From Nonlabens arenilitoris (GTDB lineage: Bacteria; Bacteroidota; Bacteroidia; Flavobacteriales; Flavobacteriaceae): 64,000 nt of DNA. Positions 1-7,687 of this stretch are shown here, piece after piece. The notes beneath the pieces are model-generated. The model had not been told where the DNA came from and searched no databases. It was given only the letters and a program-made list of their open reading frames with translations. The stretch lies in the NCBI RefSeq assembly GCF_002954765.1, contig NZ_MTPW01000001.1:2865501-2929500 (forward strand), written 5' to 3'. The first letter of the stretch is position 1; every line of letters starts with the position of its first letter. The translations under genes and the position numbers were made by a program.

Positions 1-809
1 AAAACAGGTGCGTCACTTGCAGGAATTACCCGATCCCTTACAGGTACAGCAGCTGAAAATATGACACTATTATTGTTGTAGTCAAACTTTTCATAAATAC
101 TCATAGGCATACCATACATAGATATTTTTTCTTCAGTCATGTACTTCATGATATCTTGTAACATTACTGCCATTTCATCAGAAAATTGATCCATGGTAGT
201 TGAAGTAGTTTTATAAAGAATATAACCACCACCATAATCTACTAAACCAGGATTACTGATTTCGTATTTTTTCATTTCAATTAATAAATACTCTTCTATA
301 TTATTAAGCCCTTTTTTATACATAGGTCTAATTTCTTCTTCTAAATCTAATCCAAAAATAAAATTCATAACCTTATTTTTGAGGCCATCTTCACCTTTAA
401 TATTCCATACTACTTCTGTCCCTTCAGGTACTGGATTTAATGTCATTGTTACGACACTTTTTGAATCAGAAATACTAGTATGATATTCCATTTTTGACTC
501 TATACTTTTGTTGGGTTCTAAAGAAGTAATTGTCATAGAACCATTACCGTATTCATCTTTAAAACTATAGTTTCCATTAATACCTGTTGTTATTTCACCT
601 AACGTATTAGTTACATCAGTAGAATTAGTCCATGGATTCCAATGATTCCAGTTTTTAAAATCTGATATTTCTTCATATATCAATTCTGGAGGAGCTTTTA
701 TCGTTTTCTTTTCTGTGATGTAATAAGTACCGTCTTGTAATGAAAAATATACAGCCGCACCTATGAAAATGACTAGTAAGAAGAGAAAGAGATATTTAAG
801 GACTTTCAT
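1..809 (-). CDS. SRPBCC / GyrI-like effector-binding protein (partial, 3' end cut by window)
   Basis: I translated this gene by hand because it runs off the left edge; it starts at the ATG at 809 and has no stop inside the window. It begins with a hydrophobic stretch (MKVLKYLFLFLLVIFIGAAVY) that is a signal anchor or uncleaved signal. A region like polyketide-cyclase/SRPBCC proteins follows (about residues 35-150, with PPELIYEEISDFKNWNHWNP). The rest resembles GyrI-like effector-binding domains. Proteins of this layout are common in Flavobacteriaceae and bind small hydrophobic ligands; the ligand here is unknown. A TAnnTTTG box sits just upstream, on the gene side of a terminator, so it is probably transcribed separately from the two-component operon. 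The family call is moderately sure; the function is not. Confidence 0.6.
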   Translation of the reverse strand, partial: MKVLKYLFLFLLVIFIGAAVYFSLQDGTYYITEKKTIKAPPELIYEEISDFKNWNHWNPWTNSTDVTNTLGEITTGINGNYSFKDEYGNGSMTITSLEPNKSIESKMEYHTSISDSKSVVTMTLNPVPEGTEVVWNIKGEDGLKNKVMNFIFGLDLEEEIRPMYKKGLNNIEEYLLIEMKKYEISNPGLVDYGGGYILYKTTSTTMDQFSDEMAVMLQDIMKYMTEEKISMYGMPMSIYEKFDYNNNSVIFSAAVPVRDRVIPASDAPV

Positions 810-828
810 TTAGGGAAATTTATTTTCT

Positions 829-836
829 CAAATATA
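829..836 (-). promoter_or_regulatory. Candidate -7 promoter box for the SRPBCC gene
   Basis: The minus strand reads TATATTTG, an exact match to the Bacteroidota -7 consensus TAnnTTTG. It lies 19 bases upstream of the ATG at 809, which predicts a leader of about 12 bases. I see no clear TTG -33 element; that position falls in the T-run of the upstream terminator. Confidence 0.45.
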
Positions 837-846
837 CGATTATGCA

Positions 847-879
847 TAAAAAAAACGGTCGGAAAAGAATTCCGACCGT
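847..879 (-). terminator. Intrinsic terminator of the two-component operon
   Basis: A perfect 10-bp stem (855-864 with 870-879, arm acggtcggaa) with a 5-base loop is followed on the minus strand by a run of eight T. It lies about 185 bases past the response regulator stop and would end the 4024-to-1064 transcript before the SRPBCC gene. Confidence 0.8.
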
Positions 880-995
880 AAATGAGAAAGTCTTATCAGG
901 ACTTCCTTCCCCCTAAAATTATTGTAAAAGGAATTAAATTCCTATTCAATTTTTATTTAACAATTCAAATTTAGAGTAGTTTATGATTTAATGAA

Positions 996-1013
996 ATACC
1001 CTTTAACGGGTAT
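996..1013. promoter_or_regulatory. Inverted repeat ATACCC-N6-GGGTAT, copy 1 (candidate operator)
   Basis: The sequence ATACCC, six bases, GGGTAT lies in the 254-base gap between the response regulator and the SRPBCC gene. A second copy with the same spacing and a similar TTTATT flank lies at 4077-4094, upstream of the same operon. The shared design suggests one dimeric regulator binds both. The response regulator encoded between them is the natural candidate, but that is inference. Confidence 0.45.
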
Positions 1014-1063
1014 ATTTATTCTAATTTAAAGGTAAAAGCTGAAATTGGATTAACAATTGTGAA

Positions 1064-1690
1064 TCACTTGTAATGTTGATGCTTTTGTAAAGCATATCTT
1101 AATAATTCTCCTTTACCTTGTAATCCTAACTTCTGTATTATGTTTTTGCGGTGCTTTATTATGGTACTGACAGCAGTAAATCTAATTTCAGCTATTTCTG
1201 ATGATGTTTTTCCTTGTGCGATAAGTTTTAAAATTTTGCTTTCACTAGGAGATAGTATCGTATTATTATTTGAGGTCTCACTGCGTTCAATCTCTTGTAA
1301 ATTAATAGAAGCATCAAAGTAGCGTTGTCCCTTACTAGCTTTAATGATTGCTGTTTTAACTTCTTGCAAATTACTGGTTTTTAATATATACCCATAAGCG
1401 CCAGCTTTGATCATTTCACGTATGGCTTCTTCATCGTTAAACATTGAAAAGGCTATGACTTTCATATCGGGTTGAACTGATAATGCTTTTTTGCATAATT
1501 CTACGCCGTTCATTCGCGGCATACTAATATCAGTTAGTAGAATGTCGGGCTTCTTATATTTTAATTTCTCAAGAAGTTCCTTACCATCTTTTGCTGTACC
1601 TACGACCTCAATATCTTGGTCATTATTAAATAGAAGTAAGAGACCATCGATGAGCGATTGATGATCTTCGGCTATTAGTAATCGTATCAT
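1064..1690 (-). CDS. NarL/LuxR-family response regulator
   Basis: This 208-residue protein has a receiver domain at about residues 1-120, with an acidic pair (EDH) near the start and the phospho-acceptor Asp in LLTDISMP near residue 53. A C-terminal LuxR-type helix-turn-helix follows at about 145-205 (LSPSESKILKLIAQGKTSSEIA). It is the cognate partner of the histidine kinase immediately upstream, since the two overlap by 4 bases (ATGA). On phosphorylation it should dimerise and bind DNA. The paired ATACCC-N6-GGGTAT repeats around this operon are possible targets. The stimulus is unknown. Confidence 0.9.
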   Translation of the reverse strand: MIRLLIAEDHQSLIDGLLLLFNNDQDIEVVGTAKDGKELLEKLKYKKPDILLTDISMPRMNGVELCKKALSVQPDMKVIAFSMFNDEEAIREMIKAGAYGYILKTSNLQEVKTAIIKASKGQRYFDASINLQEIERSETSNNNTILSPSESKILKLIAQGKTSSEIAEIRFTAVSTIIKHRKNIIQKLGLQGKGELLRYALQKHQHYK

Positions 1691-3462
1691 TGTAAGGGAA
1701 TATCTAGATTAACAGTTGTACCATGATTAATATGAGAATCGATTTCCATGGAGCCATCTAAACCTTCTATTCTCTTTTCTATATTAAGTAAACCTATACC
1801 AGAAGCTTTAGATTTTGTATCTGCTTGAAAACCTATACCATCATCTTCAACCATAATATTAATGCTGTCTTCGTATGCCGTAAGGCTAATTACGGCATTT
1901 GTCGCGTTTGCATGTTTAATTATATTACTTAATAACTCTTGTAATATTCTAAAGATAGTAAGTTCTAAGCTATTTTCTAAGGATTGATCCAGACCGTGAT
2001 GTAAAACTTCTACTTTCACTTTTCCACCTTGAGAAATTTTTTGTGCTAGCGATTCTAATGCAGGAATCAATCCCTTACTGGCCATAATACCACTATTTCT
2101 TGTATGAGACATTAGTCGTATTTTTTCATAGGCTTCATCCAGTAGATTCTCTGTTCTATTAAAAACTACTTGTGATTTTTCTTCACTGAATTGTTCTTTT
2201 AGATTTTCAAAGTATAGTCTAACAGTGGTTAATGTGCTACCTAAATCATCATGGAGTTCTTCGGCTAATTTTTTACGTTCTTTTTCTTGTCCAGTTATCA
2301 TAGCATCAATGGTAGCTAATTCTTGATTTTTAAGAATAGTATCTGCACGACCTTTTTCAAGTTCTTGTTCTTTTTGAGCCAGTAATTTTTTCTTGCGCTG
2401 ATTGTTGTAGAAAAATAATCCTCCCAAGAATAAAATTATAGTTCCACCAGACAATGCAATAATTTGAGAACGTTGTTTTTCTTTATCAGCTTTAAGTTCT
2501 AGGTTTTCTTTTTCTTTTTGTGAAGTTTGATATTTTACTTCTAGTTCTTCTAAAGACCTTGCCGAGGCGATAGTTTTTAAAGAATCTGATATTTTTATTT
2601 TATCACGATATAACGTAGCACTTTCTTCATAATTTTTATTAAGATAATATGTCTCGGCTAGGTTTCTAGTTACCATCACCATTTTCTCTTGATTATCAAT
2701 AGGGTAGTAGTCGTTTAAAGCTTTGTTGTAGTAAATTATCGCTTCATCATATCTTTTGGATTGCTTTAAAGTTTGTGCTTTACTATTGTATAAATCTTTA
2801 AGAGTTTCAAAATCTTTTTGCTGTTCATAATAAGGGATTAATGAATTAAAATAATATAAAGCAGAGTCTTTATTGTTAGCGAGGTCGTGTACAATTCCTA
2901 GATTTAATTCAATGCTTTTAACCATTTCTATTAAATCATTTTCTTTAGCGATGTATTTAGAATGATGTAACCTCTTTATGGATCGCTTTATACTAGCAAT
3001 GGTTTCATAATCTTCATTATATATATAATAAAAGTCACAATTGACTAGCATTTTAGCATCTTGTGTGAGATGGGCAATATCACAATTTTCTTGGACTAAA
3101 TCTTCAAATGGTAGCGCGTTTTCAATAGTAGAAAGATAAGTATAGATAAGCTCATCGTTAATCTTAAACCTAAGCTGTAGAGAGTCTGCAGGAACCTTTT
3201 TTTTGGCTTTCAGTAATAGTTTATATGAACGTATTAAATCAGACGATGTATTAGATTCTATTATAGCATTTTCATAATAATATCTTGCCTTTTCAGTATT
3301 TGAAAAAGCAAGAGTATCCATGGTTTTTATTAGTTCTTTTGACTCTACAAAATTAGATGCAGCATTTAACTTTGCTAACGACTCTAATTGGGTAGATTGG
3401 GAATTCCCTATCTGAGTAAAGCACAAAATCAAGCTTATATATAGAAAAAATCTAGTTCCCAC
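1687..3462 (-). CDS. TPR-containing sensor histidine kinase (HisKA_3 type)
   Basis: This 591-residue kinase has an N-terminal signal sequence, then a helical TPR-rich region to about residue 300. A coiled coil leads into one membrane segment (about 334-352), followed by a cytoplasmic HisKA_3 dimerisation/phosphoacceptor region (EELHDDLGS, His404) and an HATPase_c domain (N-box ELLSNIIKHA, DDGIGF, GIGLLNI). The TPR part is predicted to face the periplasm and sense a protein or peptide. The start is a GTG that overlaps the lipoprotein gene by 11 bases, and the stop overlaps the response regulator, so all three are one operon. Kinases of this layout are frequent in Bacteroidota; the specific signal cannot be read from sequence. 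Confidence 0.88.
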   Translation of the reverse strand: MGTRFFLYISLILCFTQIGNSQSTQLESLAKLNAASNFVESKELIKTMDTLAFSNTEKARYYYENAIIESNTSSDLIRSYKLLLKAKKKVPADSLQLRFKINDELIYTYLSTIENALPFEDLVQENCDIAHLTQDAKMLVNCDFYYIYNEDYETIASIKRSIKRLHHSKYIAKENDLIEMVKSIELNLGIVHDLANNKDSALYYFNSLIPYYEQQKDFETLKDLYNSKAQTLKQSKRYDEAIIYYNKALNDYYPIDNQEKMVMVTRNLAETYYLNKNYEESATLYRDKIKISDSLKTIASARSLEELEVKYQTSQKEKENLELKADKEKQRSQIIALSGGTIILFLGGLFFYNNQRKKKLLAQKEQELEKGRADTILKNQELATIDAMITGQEKERKKLAEELHDDLGSTLTTVRLYFENLKEQFSEEKSQVVFNRTENLLDEAYEKIRLMSHTRNSGIMASKGLIPALESLAQKISQGGKVKVEVLHHGLDQSLENSLELTIFRILQELLSNIIKHANATNAVISLTAYEDSINIMVEDDGIGFQADTKSKASGIGLLNIEKRIEGLDGSMEIDSHINHGTTVNLDIPLQ

Positions 3463-4024
3463 TACTCAAACTAGGTCTTTTAAATGAATGACCTTTTTTA
3501 AGAGGTATGAAAATGAGCATACTATCCTTTTCACACTGTAGTCCTTCTTCATTAATATCGATAATGGTTTTAAAACTCTTTTTAGGTTTTAAGTCATTAA
3601 GAACAGGTGATTTTATCGATGTTAAAACATCACCATCTCCAGGTGCTTTATGTAATACAATTTCTAAAACATAATCTCCCTCTATATCTTTAAAAGTAGC
3701 TGTTTTAACATTTTTGAAGTCATTTTTAGATTCAAAATCGATTTGAGAGATGACCATTGTATTGACATCCATGTATATCATGGCACTTAAACCTACATTA
3801 CTATTGATACCTGTTTCTGCTATATGATAGGTTTCCATATCTGTACTAGCTAATTGTATTTCAGATTCTAATATTTCGCAGTAAGCATACATTTCTTGTT
3901 CAACAGCGCTAGATGTTTCATTTTTAAGTTCAGTATCGACCGCTTTATTATCTTCTTTCACTTCATCTTTACAGGAAGTCATAATTATAATTAAAGCACA
4001 TAATATTGATAATTTAAATTTCAT
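3452..4024 (-). CDS. Putative lipoprotein of the two-component operon
   Basis: This is a 190-residue protein with a lipoprotein signal peptide: a charged start, a hydrophobic core and Cys18 in the lipobox IMTSCKD. I do not recognise the mature domain. It is acidic and predicted mostly beta, with no obvious catalytic motif. It is the first gene of an operon with the kinase (11-base overlap) and response regulator. Co-translation with a kinase whose sensor region is extracytoplasmic suggests it could be an accessory sensor or a modulator of the kinase; this is inference from position only. Confidence 0.7.
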   Translation of the reverse strand: MKFKLSILCALIIIMTSCKDEVKEDNKAVDTELKNETSSAVEQEMYAYCEILESEIQLASTDMETYHIAETGINSNVGLSAMIYMDVNTMVISQIDFESKNDFKNVKTATFKDIEGDYVLEIVLHKAPGDGDVLTSIKSPVLNDLKPKKSFKTIIDINEEGLQCEKDSMLIFIPLKKGHSFKRPSLSSGN

Positions 4025-4076
4025 AAGGAATGGTTTTAAGGTTAGTTAAATATGGTGAAATCAGGTATTATATAAC

Positions 4077-4094
4077 ATACCCCATATAGGGTAT
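4077..4094. promoter_or_regulatory. Inverted repeat ATACCC-N6-GGGTAT, copy 2, upstream of the two-component operon
   Basis: This copy has the same 6-base half-sites and 6-base spacer as the one at 996-1013, and is also followed by TTTATT. It lies about 52 bases upstream of the first ATG of the lipoprotein/kinase/regulator operon, a suitable place for autoregulation. Confidence 0.5.
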
Positions 4095-4152
4095 TTATTA
4101 TAACAACTTTTAAAGTAACTGTTTTTTCAACCAACAAACAAGTAAGAATAGA

Positions 4153-4181
4153 AAAAGCCTGTTCAATACGAACAGGCTTTT
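4153..4181 (-). terminator. Intrinsic terminator after the M28 peptidase gene
   Basis: A 12-bp stem (4153-4164 with 4170-4181; aagcctgttc arm) has a 5-base loop, with A and T runs on the flanks. It lies 22 bases past the stop of the peptidase gene at 4203 and separates it from the next operon. Confidence 0.8.
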
Positions 4182-4202
4182 CTATTATTTAATTATTTTA
4201 AA

Positions 4203-5543
4203 CTATCTAAAAACACCGCTAGGGAAACTGACCATACTTTCTATTCCATTTTCACCTACGGCTGCAACTCCAAAAAACGAATTATCTATTACTATTTCTC
4301 TTAGTGTATACTCAGTAATATTACCTATATATCGAGAATTATCCCATGTAGGACTGGTTGTATCACGCCAGTAGATTTTATACCCTACAGCATCTTTAAC
4401 TGGATCCCATTTTAATTTCACATCAGCTTCTACAATCCCACCTATTTTTACATTTATAGGTCGGGTAGGAGCCCATGCTAATTGTGCCAGATTAATAGCA
4501 TTTACAGCTGTTAATTTTCTAGCATACGGAAAGTTTACGTGCTCAACTACATCACCGTAGTTTATTCCATTCTCTGTTCTAATATCTTGATGTTGCTGTG
4601 TATAATTTTCATGTGCCTCCATGATACGTATGCCTGGAAAACCTAAATCTGCAAATGGCCTGTGATGTCCACCGCGACCAAAACGATCTAATCTATATAC
4701 CATCATAGGTTTCATCTCAGGCATATATTTTTTTACAGATTTGTATATGTAACGGGCTAGTTGTCTAGAAATACCATCTACTTCACCACCATAGAACCTG
4801 CGTCCATTGCGCTCGCGTTCAGTCTCAGTAGGATCTGTAGGTTCTGAGAATATTCTGAACTCTCTGTTGTCAATGACTCCATCTACACCTTTAATATTTC
4901 CTATCATATCATTATTTAAAAAACCTATGACATTCCATTCTTTCTTCTTGGCATATTCAGCAAGTCCTTTACCGCCAAAAAGGCCTTGTTCCTCACCACT
5001 TAATCCTACATAGACTATACTGTTTTTAAATTTGCGCTTGCTTAAAACTCTTGCAGCTTCTAGAGTACCAGCCATACCACTTGCGTTATCATTTGCGCCA
5101 GGAGCATCTGTTGTAAAATCCATTGTATCGCTAGCTCTAGAATCTATATCGCCACTCATCATGACCATATCATTAGGATTAGATGTGCCGCGCTGGATAG
5201 CCACAACATTTACGACCCAAGCATCTTTAGGAATACGGGTTCCCATGTCAGTAGATACAAAGTCTTTTTGATAAAAAACCTCGAGACAATTACCACATTC
5301 TTTAGATATTTTATCAAACTCTGCCTTGATCCATCTTCTCGCAGCACCTATACCGCGTGTATTAGATACTGTGTCTGAAAATGTATTTCTGGTACCAAAT
5401 CCCGCTAACTTTTTTACGTCTTTTTCAATTCTATCAGCACTTACTTCATCAATAATTTTGTATAAATCTTGTTGCTGTGCGCTAGGTAGTTGTGCCGCAG
5501 TAAACATACTGACGAATAGCATTAAAAGAAAACTTTGTTTCAT
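4203..5543 (-). CDS. Exported M28-family zinc peptidase with C-terminal fibronectin-like domain
   Basis: This 446-residue protein has a signal peptide (residues 1 to about 20) and an M28 peptidase domain (about 60-355). Metal-site motifs are visible: GANDNASG (Asp152), the catalytic SGEEQGL (Glu184-Glu185), NNDMIGN (Asp212) and a His-rich C-terminal stretch (GGHHRPF and AHENYTQQH). A fibronectin type III-like domain follows at about 360-446. M28 enzymes are aminopeptidases acting on peptide N-termini, here probably in the periplasm or outside the cell. The first metal-binding motif reads SGDIDSR, so Asp132 stands where His is usual. It is flanked by terminators on both sides and looks monocistronic. 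Confidence 0.85.
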   Translation of the reverse strand: MKQSFLLMLFVSMFTAAQLPSAQQQDLYKIIDEVSADRIEKDVKKLAGFGTRNTFSDTVSNTRGIGAARRWIKAEFDKISKECGNCLEVFYQKDFVSTDMGTRIPKDAWVVNVVAIQRGTSNPNDMVMMSGDIDSRASDTMDFTTDAPGANDNASGMAGTLEAARVLSKRKFKNSIVYVGLSGEEQGLFGGKGLAEYAKKKEWNVIGFLNNDMIGNIKGVDGVIDNREFRIFSEPTDPTETERERNGRRFYGGEVDGISRQLARYIYKSVKKYMPEMKPMMVYRLDRFGRGGHHRPFADLGFPGIRIMEAHENYTQQHQDIRTENGINYGDVVEHVNFPYARKLTAVNAINLAQLAWAPTRPINVKIGGIVEADVKLKWDPVKDAVGYKIYWRDTTSPTWDNSRYIGNITEYTLREIVIDNSFFGVAAVGENGIESMVSFPSGVFR

Positions 5544-5620
5544 AATTGATAATTTTGCCCTAAGATAATACCTAGAACATTACAAACATTTAGTAAATTG
5601 TTAAAGGAGTGATGATGTTT

Positions 5621-5640
5621 TACGCTTTCGCGAAAGCGTA
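5621..5640. repeat. Dispersed palindrome, copy 1 (20-bp perfect)
   Basis: The sequence tacgctttcgcgaaagcgta is its own reverse complement over 20 bases. It is intergenic between the M28 and first MscS genes, 5 bases from a terminator. It is one of 12 copies in the window. Confidence 0.95.
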
Positions 5641-5644
5641 ACCA

Positions 5645-5672
5645 TAAAAAAAGCCCCAATTTACATTGAGGC
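5645..5672 (-). terminator. Intrinsic terminator after the first MscS gene
   Basis: An 8-bp stem (5653-5660 with 5665-5672) has a 4-base loop and is followed on the minus strand by a T-run. One pair is G-U only in the minus-strand RNA, which fits termination of the minus-strand gene ending at 5695. Confidence 0.7.
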
Positions 5673-5694
5673 CTTTAGTTGATAAAAGTATGGT

Positions 5695-6555
5695 TTAAGC
5701 TTCTTTCTGAATTTCTACTGCATGAGGATAAGGAATTTCTATTTTCTCTTTATCTAGAGTTAATTTTGTATTTTCAATAGTCCAGAAATAAACGTCCCAA
5801 TAGTCTTCTGGCTTACAGTAAGGTCTTACCGCAAGATTTACTGAACTGTCTGCGAGTTCACTAACATTAACAGATGGCGCAGGATCTTTTAGTACCTTAG
5901 GATTAGATTCTAACATAGAAAGAAGAGCTTCTTTGGCTTGTTTCATATTTTCACCATATCCTATTCCTACAGTGGTATCAACTCTCATTTTTCCTTCGGC
6001 GGTATAGTTAACTATATTTCCATTTGCCATGGGACCGTTAGGGATAATTGCTAGTTTATTTGCTGGTGTTATTAATTTAGTAACTAAAATATCAATTTCT
6101 TTTACAGCACCTAGTTCACCTTGCGCTTCTATTAAATCACCAATTTTGTAGGGCTTAAAGATGAGAATAAGTACTCCACCTGCAAAATTTGATAAAGAAC
6201 CTTGTAACGCTAAACCTATTGCAAGACCAGCTGCAGCAAGTATGGCAGCAAAACTAGCCGTTTCTATACCCAATGTGCCAGCAACTGTAACAATAAGTAG
6301 AATAGTAAGCACCCATTTCACTAGATTAGTGAGAAACTTTTTAAGGGTTAAATCATAATCCCTTTTATCCATTAACTTATTAATTACTTTAACAAGTTTT
6401 TTAATGATAAATGCACCTATGATATAAATCAGTATGGCCTTCAATAAAGGTACTCCATATTCTAGGGCATAGCCTGTTAGGTTCTCAATACTGAAACCAC
6501 TAGGGTCAATGTTAACGTCTACGTTTTTTGCTTCTACAATTGGTTCTTGCATCAT
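5695..6555 (-). CDS. MscS-family small-conductance mechanosensitive channel (paralog A)
   Basis: This 286-residue membrane protein is of typical MscS length. It has three N-terminal membrane segments (about 35-55, 75-97 and 102-135). The third is the Gly/Ala-rich pore helix (AAAGLAIGLALQGSLSNFAGG), followed by the MscS beta domain (FKPYKIGDLIEAQG) and a C-terminal alpha/beta domain. Such channels release solutes on hypo-osmotic shock. A second, clearly homologous channel lies directly upstream in the same orientation, a tandem duplication. Two ATGs adjoin at the start and either could be used. A TAnnTTTG box precedes it, so it can be transcribed alone. Confidence 0.92.
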   Translation of the reverse strand: MMQEPIVEAKNVDVNIDPSGFSIENLTGYALEYGVPLLKAILIYIIGAFIIKKLVKVINKLMDKRDYDLTLKKFLTNLVKWVLTILLIVTVAGTLGIETASFAAILAAAGLAIGLALQGSLSNFAGGVLILIFKPYKIGDLIEAQGELGAVKEIDILVTKLITPANKLAIIPNGPMANGNIVNYTAEGKMRVDTTVGIGYGENMKQAKEALLSMLESNPKVLKDPAPSVNVSELADSSVNLAVRPYCKPEDYWDVYFWTIENTKLTLDKEKIEIPYPHAVEIQKEA

Positions 6556-6582
6556 TTTAAATTCTGTTTAATTATTATTTAA

Positions 6583-6590
6583 CAAATTTA
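6583..6590 (-). promoter_or_regulatory. Candidate -7 box of MscS paralog A
   Basis: The minus strand reads TAAATTTG, matching TAnnTTTG, 28 bases upstream of the ATG. A TTG at the -33 position is not evident. Confidence 0.4.
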
Positions 6591-6690
6591 TATTTGATAA
6601 AGCTAAATTGTGAAATTGTATAGGATTATGTAATCACTATGTTGTTTATCGTTTAAAAATTACCTGTAATCAATAGTAGACCTACAAAAA

Positions 6691-6711
6691 AGTCACTTTA
6701 CAAAAGTGGCT
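6691..6711 (-). terminator. Possible weak terminator after MscS paralog B
   Basis: An imperfect 9-bp stem (agtcacttt with the complementary aagtggct arm, one weak pair) has a short A-rich loop and T-rich flank on the minus strand. It sits 24 bases past the paralog B stop. Confidence 0.45.
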
Positions 6712-6734
6712 TATTTATAAAAAAAATCTTATTC

Positions 6735-7550
6735 TTATTTCTGTATTTCTACCTGATGAGGATATGGTATTTCTACACCTATGGCGTCTAGGGTAGGTTT
6801 AAAGTTTTGTTGTAAATACCAGTGTACTGTCCATACATCATCTGTTAGTGTATATGGTCGTACATGTATGTTAATGGAGCTATCAGCATTTGCCGCAACA
6901 ACAATCTGTGGTGCCGGATCTTCTAGGACTAATGGATGATCTGTGGCTAACTTACGTAAGGCCTCTATGGTTTTAGGAATATCTGCATCATAACTTACAC
7001 CTATAGTGGTGTCACATCTTAGAATTCCTTCAGTATTAAAATTGATAATATTACCATTTAGTAATGGTCCATTAGGTATGATAGCTAGTTTGCGTTGTGG
7101 GGTTATAATTTTTGTTTGTAGTATATCAATCTCCTTAATTGTGCCTACAATACCTTGAGCCTCAATAGTATCACCAACCTTGAAAGGTTTAAATAAAAGT
7201 AATAAAACACCACCAGCAAAGTTAGATAAGGATCCCTGTAATGCTAGACCTATTGCAAGTCCTGCAGCACCTATTATGGCGGCAAAACTGGTCGTCTGTA
7301 TTCCTAATGTACCAACAATTGAAACGATTAATAGAATCCAAAGTCCCCACTTAATTAAGTTCAACAAAAACTTTTCTAATGTGATATCATACTTTCTTAA
7401 AAGCATGAATTTTTGTGTAACTCTTAGAACTTTATTAATAAGCCATCGACCTATTATATAAATTAATATAGCCTTTACTAATGGGATACCGTATTCTAGG
7501 ATTAGTTCAAATCCTTTCTCTAAATTAAAATTTTCTAGTATTTCTTTCAT
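6735..7550 (-). CDS. MscS-family mechanosensitive channel (paralog B)
   Basis: This 271-residue channel has the same layout as its neighbour: three membrane segments, pore helix AAGLAIGLALQGSLSNFAGG, beta domain FKPFKVGDTIEAQG, and C-terminal domain ending PYPHQVEIQK. I place the start at ATG 7550. A longer reading from a TTG at 7559 would begin inside the exact -7 box TACATTTG (7557-7564). With that box only about 6 bases from the ATG the mRNA should be nearly leaderless. The two paralogs may differ in gating threshold or ion preference, which sequence alone does not show. Confidence 0.92.
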   Translation of the reverse strand: MKEILENFNLEKGFELILEYGIPLVKAILIYIIGRWLINKVLRVTQKFMLLRKYDITLEKFLLNLIKWGLWILLIVSIVGTLGIQTTSFAAIIGAAGLAIGLALQGSLSNFAGGVLLLLFKPFKVGDTIEAQGIVGTIKEIDILQTKIITPQRKLAIIPNGPLLNGNIINFNTEGILRCDTTIGVSYDADIPKTIEALRKLATDHPLVLEDPAPQIVVAANADSSINIHVRPYTLTDDVWTVHWYLQQNFKPTLDAIGVEIPYPHQVEIQK

Positions 7551-7556
7551 AGGGCA

Positions 7557-7564
7557 CAAATGTA
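7557..7564 (-). promoter_or_regulatory. Candidate -7 box of MscS paralog B (decides the start)
   Basis: The minus strand reads TACATTTG, an exact TAnnTTTG match ending 6 bases before ATG 7550. It overlaps the alternative TTG start, which makes that start unlikely and implies a leaderless or near-leaderless transcript. Confidence 0.5.
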
Positions 7565-7622
7565 AAATATGGATTGATGATCCTTGTTTATGATTTGTTA
7601 ATACTTACTAGAATATTTATAT

Positions 7623-7656
7623 AAAAAACCGCTATCAGCAAAGACTGATAGCGGTT
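7623..7656 (-). terminator. Strong terminator of the beta-oxidation operon
   Basis: A perfect 12-bp stem (7627-7638 with 7645-7656, aaccgctatcag arm) has a 6-base loop and is followed by a T-run on the minus strand. It lies 31 bases past the acyl-CoA dehydrogenase stop. Confidence 0.88.
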
Positions 7657-7687
7657 CCAACTTAACTTAATCTAACTTAACTAACAG

